A DNA stretch of 64,000 bases. It comes from Neobacillus driksii. Lineage in GTDB: Bacteria; Bacillota; Bacilli; Bacillales; Cytobacillaceae. The notes below the pieces were generated by a model. It was not told the origin of the DNA and ran no database searches. It worked only from the letters and a program-made list of their open reading frames with translations. The DNA lies in the NCBI RefSeq assembly GCF_013409995.1, contig NZ_JACCBX010000003.1, positions 1-64,000 of the forward strand, read 5' to 3'. How positions within the stretch are numbered: the first letter of the stretch is position 1; each line of letters opens with the position of its first letter. This document shows, one piece after another, positions 53,538 through 61,158 of this stretch. Made by a program: the position numbers and the translations under genes.

Positions 53538-54322
53538 TTTTTTACCCCGCCAACAAGTGGTAATCTGAAGTCCTGAAAAGACTTAGCTAGATCTGGGCTC
53601 TTCATTAACGCCTCACCGACCAAGATTCCATTTGCTCCTGCATTGCGTACCCGCTCTACATCTTCCTTATGGTGTATTCCACTTTCACTGATTAGAAAGG
53701 CACCAGAGTCTTTTATTGACATTGCAAGAGACTCTGTAACGTCAAGTGAAACGTTAAAGGTTTTTAAATCACGATTATTAACGCCAATCAGTTGGGCACC
53801 AAGGTTGAGTGCTTTTTCTAATTCTTCTTGATTATGAACCTCTACTAACACCTCTAAATCCAAGCTCCTTGCATATTGGTACAGCTGCGCCAGCGTTGTT
53901 TCATCTAATGCAGCTACAATCAACAGAATTATGTCAGCCCCCTGTGCTGCTGCCTGGTCAATTTGAATAGAATCTATCATAAAATCTTTACAAAGAATGG
54001 GCAGGTCAACCGCCTCTCTAACCGCCCTTAAGTCATCAAAAGACCCTTTAAAAAAAGTGGAATCAGTCAGTACTGAAACAGCTGACGCTCCTGCCTTCTC
54101 GTATCTTGCTGCTTGATCAGCAGGTTCCACCCCATTGTTAATCAATCCTTTAGATGGAGATGCACGTTTAAATTCAGAGATGATTGCGATTTCTTCTGCT
54201 TGCTGTAATTTTTGAATGAAGGATCTTTTCGGCTTTGCTTCTACTTTTATAAAACCTCCTTCGCGGAGTTTTAGGACTTCTTTTTGTTTTTCATTAATAA
54301 TTCGATCTAATATGGTTTCCAA
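53534..54322 (-). CDS. trpC: Indole-3-glycerol phosphate synthase
   Basis: A 262-residue TIM-barrel synthase. AIISEFKRASPSKGLI holds the catalytic Lys, and LIGVNNRDLKTFNVSLD and ISESGIHHKEDVERV are hallmarks. It starts at TTG right after the trpD stop, with GAGAGGCG inside trpD as RBS. Confidence 0.94.
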   Translation of the reverse strand: METILDRIINEKQKEVLKLREGGFIKVEAKPKRSFIQKLQQAEEIAIISEFKRASPSKGLINNGVEPADQAARYEKAGASAVSVLTDSTFFKGSFDDLRAVREAVDLPILCKDFMIDSIQIDQAAAQGADIILLIVAALDETTLAQLYQYARSLDLEVLVEVHNQEELEKALNLGAQLIGVNNRDLKTFNVSLDVTESLAMSIKDSGAFLISESGIHHKEDVERVRNAGANGILVGEALMKSPDLAKSFQDFRLPLVGGVKK

Positions 54323-55348
54323 TTATATCGCCTCTCTTTTAGCTTTAGCTGTCAATTCAATTAATTGTTGTAACTTTTCATAAGCTGCTCCGGAATCAAT
54401 CACATCTCTAGCGATGTCGATCCCCTCGACAATGTTGGTTGCTTTACCGCTTGTAAAAATTCCAATCCCTGCATTCAATAGGACTGTATCTCGGTGAGCA
54501 CCTTTTTCGCCTGAAAGGACCTGCTTAAGAATCTCAGCATTTTCTTTAGAATCTCCACCCTTAATTGCACTGTTATCATATTGGGGAAGTCCCACTTCTT
54601 CTGGTACAAAGGTTTGAGTCGAAATAGCACCATCCTCTAATAGAGTAAAATGGTTCTCACCCTGCAAAGATGCCTCATCCATAAAGCCTGCCCCGTTAAT
54701 GACAACCGCACGCTTCCGACCAAGATTTTGCAGTACTTCCGCAAATATAGGAAGTAAATCCCTACGGTAAACTCCAAGTAATTGATAGTCCAAATCGATA
54801 GGATTAGTAAGTGGACCGATAAAGTTGAAGACAGTTGGGATTCTTAATTGTCTGCGAACAGTCATGACCTTCTTTAGCTTTGGATGCACATGAGGCGCAA
54901 ATAAGAAGGCAATTCCTAGTTCATGAAGTATTTCTTCTGTCCGTTCTACAGGCAGATTTAAATTAATACCTAAATACTCTAGTACATCTGCACTTCCAGT
55001 TTTGCTTGATATACTGCGGTTTCCATGTTTTGCAACAGGAATGCCGGCACCTGCAATCACAAAGGCGGAAGTAGTACTAATATTAAAGCTAGAAGATCCA
55101 TCCCCACCCGTACCACAATTATCTAGAACATTGGGAAATTTCTTACGGAATGGAAGGGTATTATCTTTGAGGCCTTTTACAATACCTGTAATTTCTTCTA
55201 CTGTTTCCCCTTTTGACTTTAATCCCATTAAAAATGCTGCAATTTCACTTTCCGATACCTCTTCACCTAATAGTAAGTCCATAGCCTCCTTCATTTGAGG
55301 CTCAGAGAAAGATTCACCTTCAGCTAACTGGAGTAAAAAATTCTTCAT
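54323..55348 (-). CDS. trpD: Anthranilate phosphoribosyltransferase
   Basis: A 341-residue transferase. DNCGTGGDGSSSFNISTTSA binds PRPP, and KHGNRSISSKTGSADVLEYL and GPLTNP follow. It overlaps trpG by 29 bp, with an AGGGAAGAAG RBS. Confidence 0.94.
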   Translation of the reverse strand: MKNFLLQLAEGESFSEPQMKEAMDLLLGEEVSESEIAAFLMGLKSKGETVEEITGIVKGLKDNTLPFRKKFPNVLDNCGTGGDGSSSFNISTTSAFVIAGAGIPVAKHGNRSISSKTGSADVLEYLGINLNLPVERTEEILHELGIAFLFAPHVHPKLKKVMTVRRQLRIPTVFNFIGPLTNPIDLDYQLLGVYRRDLLPIFAEVLQNLGRKRAVVINGAGFMDEASLQGENHFTLLEDGAISTQTFVPEEVGLPQYDNSAIKGGDSKENAEILKQVLSGEKGAHRDTVLLNAGIGIFTSGKATNIVEGIDIARDVIDSGAAYEKLQQLIELTAKAKREAI

Positions 55349-55931
55349 TTTTCTTCTTCCCTTCTATTTCAGATAAAAAGTTTTTGAGCATTTGCTTACC
55401 AGTTGGTGTGCCAATCGATTCAGGATGAAACTGCAAACCGAATACTGGATAATAACGGTGCTTGAGTGCCATTATTTCTTGATCATCAAGCGACTGAGCA
55501 ACACATTCTAAATCGGGTGAAAGCTTCTCCTTATCCACCACCAAAGAATGATAGCGCATTACTTCCAACGGGGAAGTCAAATAAGTAAAAATCCCGTTTC
55601 CATTATGTGTGATTTGCGATGTTTTTCCGTGTTTAATATAACTTGCTCTCCTTATTTCACTGCCAAATGCTGCCCCGATTGCTTGATGACCTAAACAAAT
55701 CCCCAATATTGGAATGTCTTGATGTAATTTTTGAATGACCTCAATACAAATCCCTGCATCCTCTGGTTTTCCAGGTCCAGGAGAAAGGATGATCGCCTTA
55801 GGATTCATTTCCTTTATTTGCTCAATCGTAAGTTGATTATTTCTAATGACTGTTACGCTCTCTCCTAATTCCCCTAAATATTGATATAGGTTGAAGGTAA
55901 AAGAATCAAAATTATCGATTAGTAAAATCAT
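55320..55931 (-). CDS. trpG: Anthranilate synthase component II (glutamine amidotransferase)
   Basis: A 203-residue class I glutaminase. ILSPGPGKPEDAG and ILGICLGHQAIGAAFG, with the nucleophilic Cys, and LQFHPESIGTPTG give the catalytic triad. It lies inside the trp operon, unlike B. subtilis, where the shared pabA lies in the folate operon. It may still also serve PabB. Confidence 0.92.
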   Translation of the reverse strand: MILLIDNFDSFTFNLYQYLGELGESVTVIRNNQLTIEQIKEMNPKAIILSPGPGKPEDAGICIEVIQKLHQDIPILGICLGHQAIGAAFGSEIRRASYIKHGKTSQITHNGNGIFTYLTSPLEVMRYHSLVVDKEKLSPDLECVAQSLDDQEIMALKHRYYPVFGLQFHPESIGTPTGKQMLKNFLSEIEGKKKNEEFFTPVS

Positions 55932-57310
55932 TGTTCACCCTCCAAAAAGGCTTTTAATTTGTTTATGGTTTCTTCATATTCGGATTCTGGATCTGAGTCG
56001 TGGACAATTCCTGCTCCTGCCTGTATGTAGGCAGTTCCTTCTTTTAAAATCATTGTACGAATTGCCAGGGCAAAATCCATATTTCCGTTGGCAGATAAGT
56101 AACCGATGGCTCCAGAATAAAGTCCCCTTTTTGATTTTTCCAATTTATTAATAATTTCCATCGCTCTGATTTTCGGTGCCCCGGAAACAGTACCTGCAGG
56201 AAGACATGCTGCCAAAGCGTCTAGACTGCTATGCTCTTTTGTCAGTGTTCCGCTTACTTCTGACACTAGATGGATGACATGTCGGAAATTTTCAACCTCC
56301 ATATACTTATCAACTGTTACCGACCCAAATTCACAAACTCTTCCTAAGTCATTTCGACCGAGATCAACGAGCATTTTATGCTCCGCCAATTCTTTCTCGT
56401 CACTTTTCAATTCCTTTGCAATCAACAGGTCTTCCTCCGTTGTTTTTCCTCGTTTTTTTGTACCTGCGATTGGGTTTGAGAATACCTGTGACCCCCTAGT
56501 TTTTATGAGACTTTCTGGTGATGAACCAATTACGGTATATCCAGTGAAATCAATATAAAACATATATGGTGTTGGATTATGGGCACGGTGCTTGCGATAG
56601 AGAGATAAGGGCGATCCTTTGAATGATGACTTCATTCGTCTCGACAACACCACTTGAAAGATATCTCCTGCTTTTATATGCTCCTTTGCTATATCTACAT
56701 TCTCAATAAATTGCTCCTTCGTTGTTTCTGATTCAAAACCTGAAAATTCAAACGGTGTGCTATCTTGATAGATAGCAGGCTGTTTTAACTCTTCAATCCT
56801 TTGCTCCAGTCTTTTTTCAAGTAAATCTTTATCCATTTCCTCTGAAAGTGGTACACCGCAAAGCGTTATTTTCTCTTCAAGATGGTCAAAAACAATCACT
56901 TCTTCATAAAACATTAAATGAACATCAGGCATTTGAAGTCCATTCGCAAACTCTTCGCCAATTTCTTCAAATTGACGGATGATGTCATAGCCAACGTACC
57001 CTACTGCCCCGCCTATAAAAGGAAAAGGTGCTTCATCCATTTTTGGGAGCAATGTTTTAATCAACTCAAGTGGGTTTCCCTTGATAACTTTTTTCTCTCC
57101 ATTTCGATATAGAATTTCATTCGAGTCACCATGGGAAATAAGTTCGAATGCTGGATCCGATCCAATTAAGGAATAACGCCCAGAGTCATGATACTTATGT
57201 GAGCTCTCCAATAAAAACTTTTTATCACCGCTAATCTTCTGCAAAATAGAAATGGGAGTGAATGTATCCCCTTTGAGTTCCTTTAGGAAAAAACCATTTT
57301 TTATTTTCAT
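55928..57310 (-). CDS. trpE: Anthranilate synthase component I
   Basis: A 460-residue chorismate-binding enzyme. The tryptophan feedback site motif LLESSHKYHDSGRYSLIGSD appears near the N-terminus, and PAGTVSGAPKIRAMEIINKL and AIRTMILKEGTAYIQAGAGI belong to the catalytic domain. ATG 57310 follows AAGGGATG and gives the normal start; the longer frame extends into the T-box terminator. It is the first gene of trpEGDCFBA, whose transcription is controlled by the two upstream T-boxes. Confidence 0.94.
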   Translation of the reverse strand: MKIKNGFFLKELKGDTFTPISILQKISGDKKFLLESSHKYHDSGRYSLIGSDPAFELISHGDSNEILYRNGEKKVIKGNPLELIKTLLPKMDEAPFPFIGGAVGYVGYDIIRQFEEIGEEFANGLQMPDVHLMFYEEVIVFDHLEEKITLCGVPLSEEMDKDLLEKRLEQRIEELKQPAIYQDSTPFEFSGFESETTKEQFIENVDIAKEHIKAGDIFQVVLSRRMKSSFKGSPLSLYRKHRAHNPTPYMFYIDFTGYTVIGSSPESLIKTRGSQVFSNPIAGTKKRGKTTEEDLLIAKELKSDEKELAEHKMLVDLGRNDLGRVCEFGSVTVDKYMEVENFRHVIHLVSEVSGTLTKEHSSLDALAACLPAGTVSGAPKIRAMEIINKLEKSKRGLYSGAIGYLSANGNMDFALAIRTMILKEGTAYIQAGAGIVHDSDPESEYEETINKLKAFLEGEQ

Positions 57311-57339
57311 GCGCTTTACATCCCTTCGTAAATAAATAA

Positions 57340-57610
57340 AAAAAAATCGTCCTCTATATGCATAAAAAGTTTTTTGCATATAGAGGACGATTCTTATGAT
57401 CGTGGTGCCACCTCTCTTTGAAACTGCTTTGCAGCTTCCTCTTTCAGATACAGGACCTTAAAAAAGTCGTATATCCTATCCTTTTAACGGTGGAACTCCG
57501 TGCGGCCCTACTTTTGTTCAGGCAGCCTCTCACAAGTCCATTCCACAAATCCATTCTTACCGGGCTCTCACCTTCCCCGGCTCTCTGAAAAGAATAAAAT
57601 AAGCGTACTC
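57340..57610 (-). promoter_or_regulatory. T-box leader 2 (trpE-proximal), Trp specifier
   Basis: The minus-strand transcript contains the T-box core AGGUGGCACCACG (57413-57401), a terminator with long arms (57345-57363 pairing with 57375-57392) followed by a U run, and a Stem I with AGAGAG and a GGAAUGGACUU region whose UGG (57540-57538) is a Trp specifier codon. Uncharged tRNA-Trp would favour the antiterminator. Confidence 0.85.
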
Positions 57611-57639
57611 CTCTTGATCAACGATTTCTTTGTTATGAA

Positions 57640-57930
57640 ATTAAAAACAAAAAGGGCCTCCCATCCAAAAAGGACGGAAGACCCGTGGTGCCACCTTAAT
57701 TAGCCAAAAATCAGCTCACTTTACCGATATCGAAGCAATTATATGCTTGAATATCTGCCTCTTGTAACGATGAGGATTTCGCCAAAGCCTACTGACCCTA
57801 TAGGAGGTTCGGTTTGGAGACTCCGAAGTCCATTCACTAATACGTCTACACTGATTTGCACCACCCATCAGCTCTCTAAAGAATCCGTAAAAGTTACTAC
57901 TCTTCATCAATGCCCTGCCTTTATTGATTT
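57640..57930 (-). promoter_or_regulatory. T-box leader 1 (promoter-proximal), Trp specifier
   Basis: A complete second T-box: AAGGUGGCACCACGGG (57697-57682), then the GGGUCUUCCGUCC/GGAUGGGAGGCCC terminator (57684-57654) with U5. Stem I contains GUGAAUGGACUUC, with UGG at 57832-57830. It precedes T-box 2 in the same transcript, so both must be passed to express the trp genes. Confidence 0.85.
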
Positions 57931-57932
57931 TT

Positions 57933-57962
57933 ATATTAAACCATTTTAAAGCATTATGTCAA
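57933..57962 (-). promoter_or_regulatory. Predicted sigma-A promoter of the trp operon
   Basis: TTGACA (57962-57957) and TAATAT (57938-57933) on the minus strand, 18 bp apart, just upstream of T-box 1. Confidence 0.55.
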
Positions 57963-58089
57963 CAAAAAATTATTAGAAAATTCAATTTAAGGATATTCCA
58001 TTTAAAGGATTGTTGTTTGATAGTTATTTTAAATTAAAGATGTCAATATTAACGTTAGCACATCATAATGAAGGCGGGATAGAAGAAAA

Positions 58090-59376
58090 ATGGATCATAT
58101 TGAACGATTATGCCCGAGTTCAGAGGCTGTGAGAAATAAATCCTCTTCAGCTGGAAAAAAGAAAAAATCAGGTGAACTTTCCAAACAAAAGTGGGCAATA
58201 CTCTCATTGTCATCTATTCCTTTAGTGATGACCCTAGGTAATTCCATGTTGATACCAGTACTACCCTCAATGGAAAAGGAATTATCCATCACAGCGTTCC
58301 AAACGAGTATGATTATAACGGTCTATTCAATAGTTGCAATTTTCTTAATCCCTGTTGCAGGGTATATATCAGATCATATTGGAAGAAAGAAAGTAATTAT
58401 TCCAAGTCTTATTATCGCAGGAATTGGCGGTTTAATTTCAGGATGGGCCGCTTGGAAGTTGGAAAATGCCTATTGGGCAATATTAGTCGGACGGGCCCTC
58501 CAAGGGGTTGGAGCAGCTGGAGCTATGCCTATTGTACTCCCTCTGGTTGGTGATATGTTCAAAGATGAAGATGATGTAAGCAGTTGTCTAGGTTTAATTG
58601 AAACCTCTAATACATTTGGAAAGGTTCTAAGCCCGATTTTGGGTTCATTGCTAGCAGGATTTATTTGGTTTTTACCATTCTTTTCGTTTCCAGTCTTTTG
58701 TACGATTTCGGTCATCATGGTAATGCTTTTAGTAAAGAGTCCAAAGTCTCGAAAAAAACCAATCCCTTTTAAACAATTTTTTACAAATGTAAAGAAAACC
58801 TTTACTGAAAAAGGGAAATGGCTATACGCTATCTTTTTTATTGGTGGAATCTTGATGTTAGTACTATTTGGTATACTATTTTACCTTTCGGAAATATTTG
58901 AAACAAAATATGGGATTAAAGATCTGAAAAAAGGTTTGTTCTTAGCATTGCCGCTTGGTGCACTTTGTTTAGCCTCATTTATAGCAGGAAAGACGATCAA
59001 AAAAAATAAAGTCCTAATGAAATGGCTCACCTTCGGCGGAATTATTGCAGCAGCAGTGGCTATTCTGGCTCTATGGTTTTCGATTAAGCTCTGGTTCATG
59101 CTTACTATGTTTTTAATAGCCGGAGTTGGCATCGGAATTGGTCTTCCATGTCTTGACGCCTTAATCACTGAAGGGATTGAGAAGGAAGAGCGTGGAACCA
59201 TTTCATCCATTTACAGCTCAATGAGATTTATCGGAGTAGCAGCGGGCCCTCCGATTATTGCCTTGTTAATGAAACAAGCAACTCACTGGATTTTTATTAC
59301 ACTAAGTGGTCTCAGTATGATTGCAGCTTTTGTTGCTTTGATCGCCATAAAACCGGGAGCCAAAAGTCAAAACTAA
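58090..59376 (+). CDS. MFS drug/siderophore-type efflux transporter
   Basis: A 428-residue MFS protein of the DHA1 branch with 12 membrane segments. The loop GYISDHIGRKKVII and the motif GRALQGVGAAGAMPIVLPLV are diagnostic. The N-terminal 30 residues are polar and Lys-rich. The overall pattern resembles Bacillus YmfD (bacillibactin exporter), but the substrate is not predictable. It is divergent from the trp operon and monocistronic. Confidence 0.82.
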   Translation: MDHIERLCPSSEAVRNKSSSAGKKKKSGELSKQKWAILSLSSIPLVMTLGNSMLIPVLPSMEKELSITAFQTSMIITVYSIVAIFLIPVAGYISDHIGRKKVIIPSLIIAGIGGLISGWAAWKLENAYWAILVGRALQGVGAAGAMPIVLPLVGDMFKDEDDVSSCLGLIETSNTFGKVLSPILGSLLAGFIWFLPFFSFPVFCTISVIMVMLLVKSPKSRKKPIPFKQFFTNVKKTFTEKGKWLYAIFFIGGILMLVLFGILFYLSEIFETKYGIKDLKKGLFLALPLGALCLASFIAGKTIKKNKVLMKWLTFGGIIAAAVAILALWFSIKLWFMLTMFLIAGVGIGIGLPCLDALITEGIEKEERGTISSIYSSMRFIGVAAGPPIIALLMKQATHWIFITLSGLSMIAAFVALIAIKPGAKSQN

Positions 59377-59380
59377 AAAA

Positions 59381-59409
59381 ATGAGCGCTGGGGCTTCCCC
59401 AGCGCTCAT
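59381..59409. terminator. Terminator hairpin
   Basis: ATGAGCGCTGGGG and CCCCAGCGCTCAT are perfect 13-bp arms with a 3-nt loop. A run of seven T residues follows on the minus strand, so it mainly serves the small convergent gene. Confidence 0.85.
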
Positions 59410-59425
59410 CCAAATTCACTACCTA

Positions 59426-59554
59426 TTATGTGTGAGGCTTTTCTTTCTTTGCCTTTTTATTTTGTGGAGTCATTTCATTAGCAAACTCTGAGTTCGTTAT
59501 ACTTTTTGCAGTTTGCAGTCCTGATTTCGTTTTTATATTCCGTTTTGTCAACAT
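59426..59554 (-). CDS. Small basic protein (42 residues)
   Basis: Not recognised. The ATG follows AGGTGGTGAGA. The product is polar and Lys-rich, with SITNSEFANEMTPQNKKAKK in its second half, reminiscent of minor spore proteins. It is closed by a strong terminator. Confidence 0.6.
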   Translation of the reverse strand: MLTKRNIKTKSGLQTAKSITNSEFANEMTPQNKKAKKEKPHT

Positions 59555-59628
59555 TCTCACCACCTATCTCAAGATGGCTTTAATTTATCCAAATGGTACA
59601 ATATCATTCAGATAAAGCGGATGAAAAT

Positions 59629-60534
59629 TTATTCGTACGGACTTAACCAATCAGGATCTCTATTTTTACACATATGACATTTCTCAGTTTCTTTATCAAA
59701 GGTGTAAAAAGTATGGCCACAGTCTTTACAAGTCTTCGAATGAACAAATTCATACTGTTCATTTTTTCTTTTTATTTCTGGTTGGATCTTAATTGCTTCT
59801 TCAGGACAGACATCTCTACAAGATGTACAATTTACACACCACTCGGCTTTAATTAGGAGCTTGCCGTCCATTAATTTGAATACTACTTCCCCACAAAGTG
59901 AAAAGCAGGTCTGGCAAAGTGTACATTCATACGGATTTATTTCCACACTGTAAAATTGATAGTTCGGAAAATATTTCGTTATCTTCCAATCATCTTGCTC
60001 CATTTTCCATGCGACAGGAGCCATCCTTTTAGCGAGCTGCTTTCCTTCTCTTTGAAATGATCCAAAGAAGGCTCTTCGTGAGAGCACTTCATCCCTTACC
60101 TTTTCTGTAACAGTAATTGGGCTTTCATCAAGTAATTTTAATCGTTTATTTGTATCCACTAATACTTTTTCCCATTCTTGATTCAATGCTTGATCAGAAA
60201 TTTGAATCGATGTCATTCCTCTTTTTTTATAAATTAGCAATTCTTTCAATGAAGGTGTGTAGCTTTTATCAAAGATTAAGCTTCCTTTTTCAAAGTTACG
60301 GTTACTCGCAACCCCTTCGATGGCTGACGACGGACAAGCAATCATGCACTCCCCACATAGAGTACACTTTTTTGTATCGATGATGAGTAATTCGCCGTTT
60401 AATTCGATAGCATTGTGCTTACATTTTTCCATACAATAACGGCAAGTAGATTTTTTGTTCCTCACTCTCGAACATTTAGCTGTGACTTTCATTTCTTTAT
60501 GCAGGCTTTCCAGCCAATTTACGAGGATTGACAT
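59629..60534 (-). CDS. Multi-cluster 4Fe-4S protein of the molybdoenzyme operon
   Basis: A 301-residue protein. Four ferredoxin-type cysteine motifs are seen: CRYCMEKC and CTLCGECMIACP near the N-terminus, CTLCQTCFSLCG and CVNCTSCRDVCP in the C-terminal third. A final pair, CKDCG and CHMC, looks like a small zinc-ribbon/rubredoxin knuckle. The middle (about 95-195) lacks cysteines. It lies last in the DMSO-reductase-type operon, where a membrane anchor would be expected, so it may pass electrons to or from the enzyme. ATG 60534 is preferred to GTG 60546 but not certain. Confidence 0.78.
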   Translation of the reverse strand: MSILVNWLESLHKEMKVTAKCSRVRNKKSTCRYCMEKCKHNAIELNGELLIIDTKKCTLCGECMIACPSSAIEGVASNRNFEKGSLIFDKSYTPSLKELLIYKKRGMTSIQISDQALNQEWEKVLVDTNKRLKLLDESPITVTEKVRDEVLSRRAFFGSFQREGKQLAKRMAPVAWKMEQDDWKITKYFPNYQFYSVEINPYECTLCQTCFSLCGEVVFKLMDGKLLIKAEWCVNCTSCRDVCPEEAIKIQPEIKRKNEQYEFVHSKTCKDCGHTFYTFDKETEKCHMCKNRDPDWLSPYE

Positions 60535-60564
60535 CTCTTCACCCACTCTTTTTTTGCATTCTAT

Positions 60565-61146
60565 TTAAACTAATTTTGCGTTACGGTGGGGAGTAATGAC
60601 AATGCTTGGTTTTGTAATGGTCGGACTTGGCATTCCTTTAATTTGCCTAATATCTCCATATTTTTTACGAAGCTCTTCTATTGGACCAAATTCAATGGCT
60701 CCTAATGGACATGTTGCGACACAAACCGGGTCTTCTCCTTTTTCCTGAAGGTCCATACAAAAATTGCATTTATTGGATTTAAAAGTCTCTTTATCGTACT
60801 GTGGTCCACCGTAAGGACAAGCCTTAACACATAGTTGAGTCCCTGCACAAATCTCCTGATCTATAGTTACGACCCCATTTTCATCACTCTTCGTAATGGC
60901 ACCTGTCGGACAGTTTAATAAACAAGCCGGCTGTTCGCAATGATTACAAGCAATCGAGAAATAATACGATTTCACGTTTTGGACGATCCCGCCATTCGGC
61001 TGCAGCAGATAGGAGCCTTCTTCTTTTGTATAAACTCTACGGAAGTTTATCCCTACTTCTATATTATTTTTATCTTTACATGCTACACTACATGCCTTAC
61101 AGCCTTGACAGATACTTTGGTTAATGTAGAATCCTATTTGGCCCAA
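60565..61146 (-). CDS. DmsB-like iron-sulfur electron transfer subunit
   Basis: A 193-residue protein with four [4Fe-4S] motifs of the DmsB/NrfC type: CQGCKACSVACKD, CNHCEQPACLLNCP, CAGTQLCVKACPYGGP and CNFCMDLQEKGEDPVCVATCP. It passes electrons between the quinone pool side and the catalytic subunit. The TTG at 61146 follows AAGGAGTGATTATT; it starts 13 bp after the catalytic gene. Confidence 0.88.
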   Translation of the reverse strand: MGQIGFYINQSICQGCKACSVACKDKNNIEVGINFRRVYTKEEGSYLLQPNGGIVQNVKSYYFSIACNHCEQPACLLNCPTGAITKSDENGVVTIDQEICAGTQLCVKACPYGGPQYDKETFKSNKCNFCMDLQEKGEDPVCVATCPLGAIEFGPIEELRKKYGDIRQIKGMPSPTITKPSIVITPHRNAKLV

Positions 61147-61158
61147 AATAATCACTCC

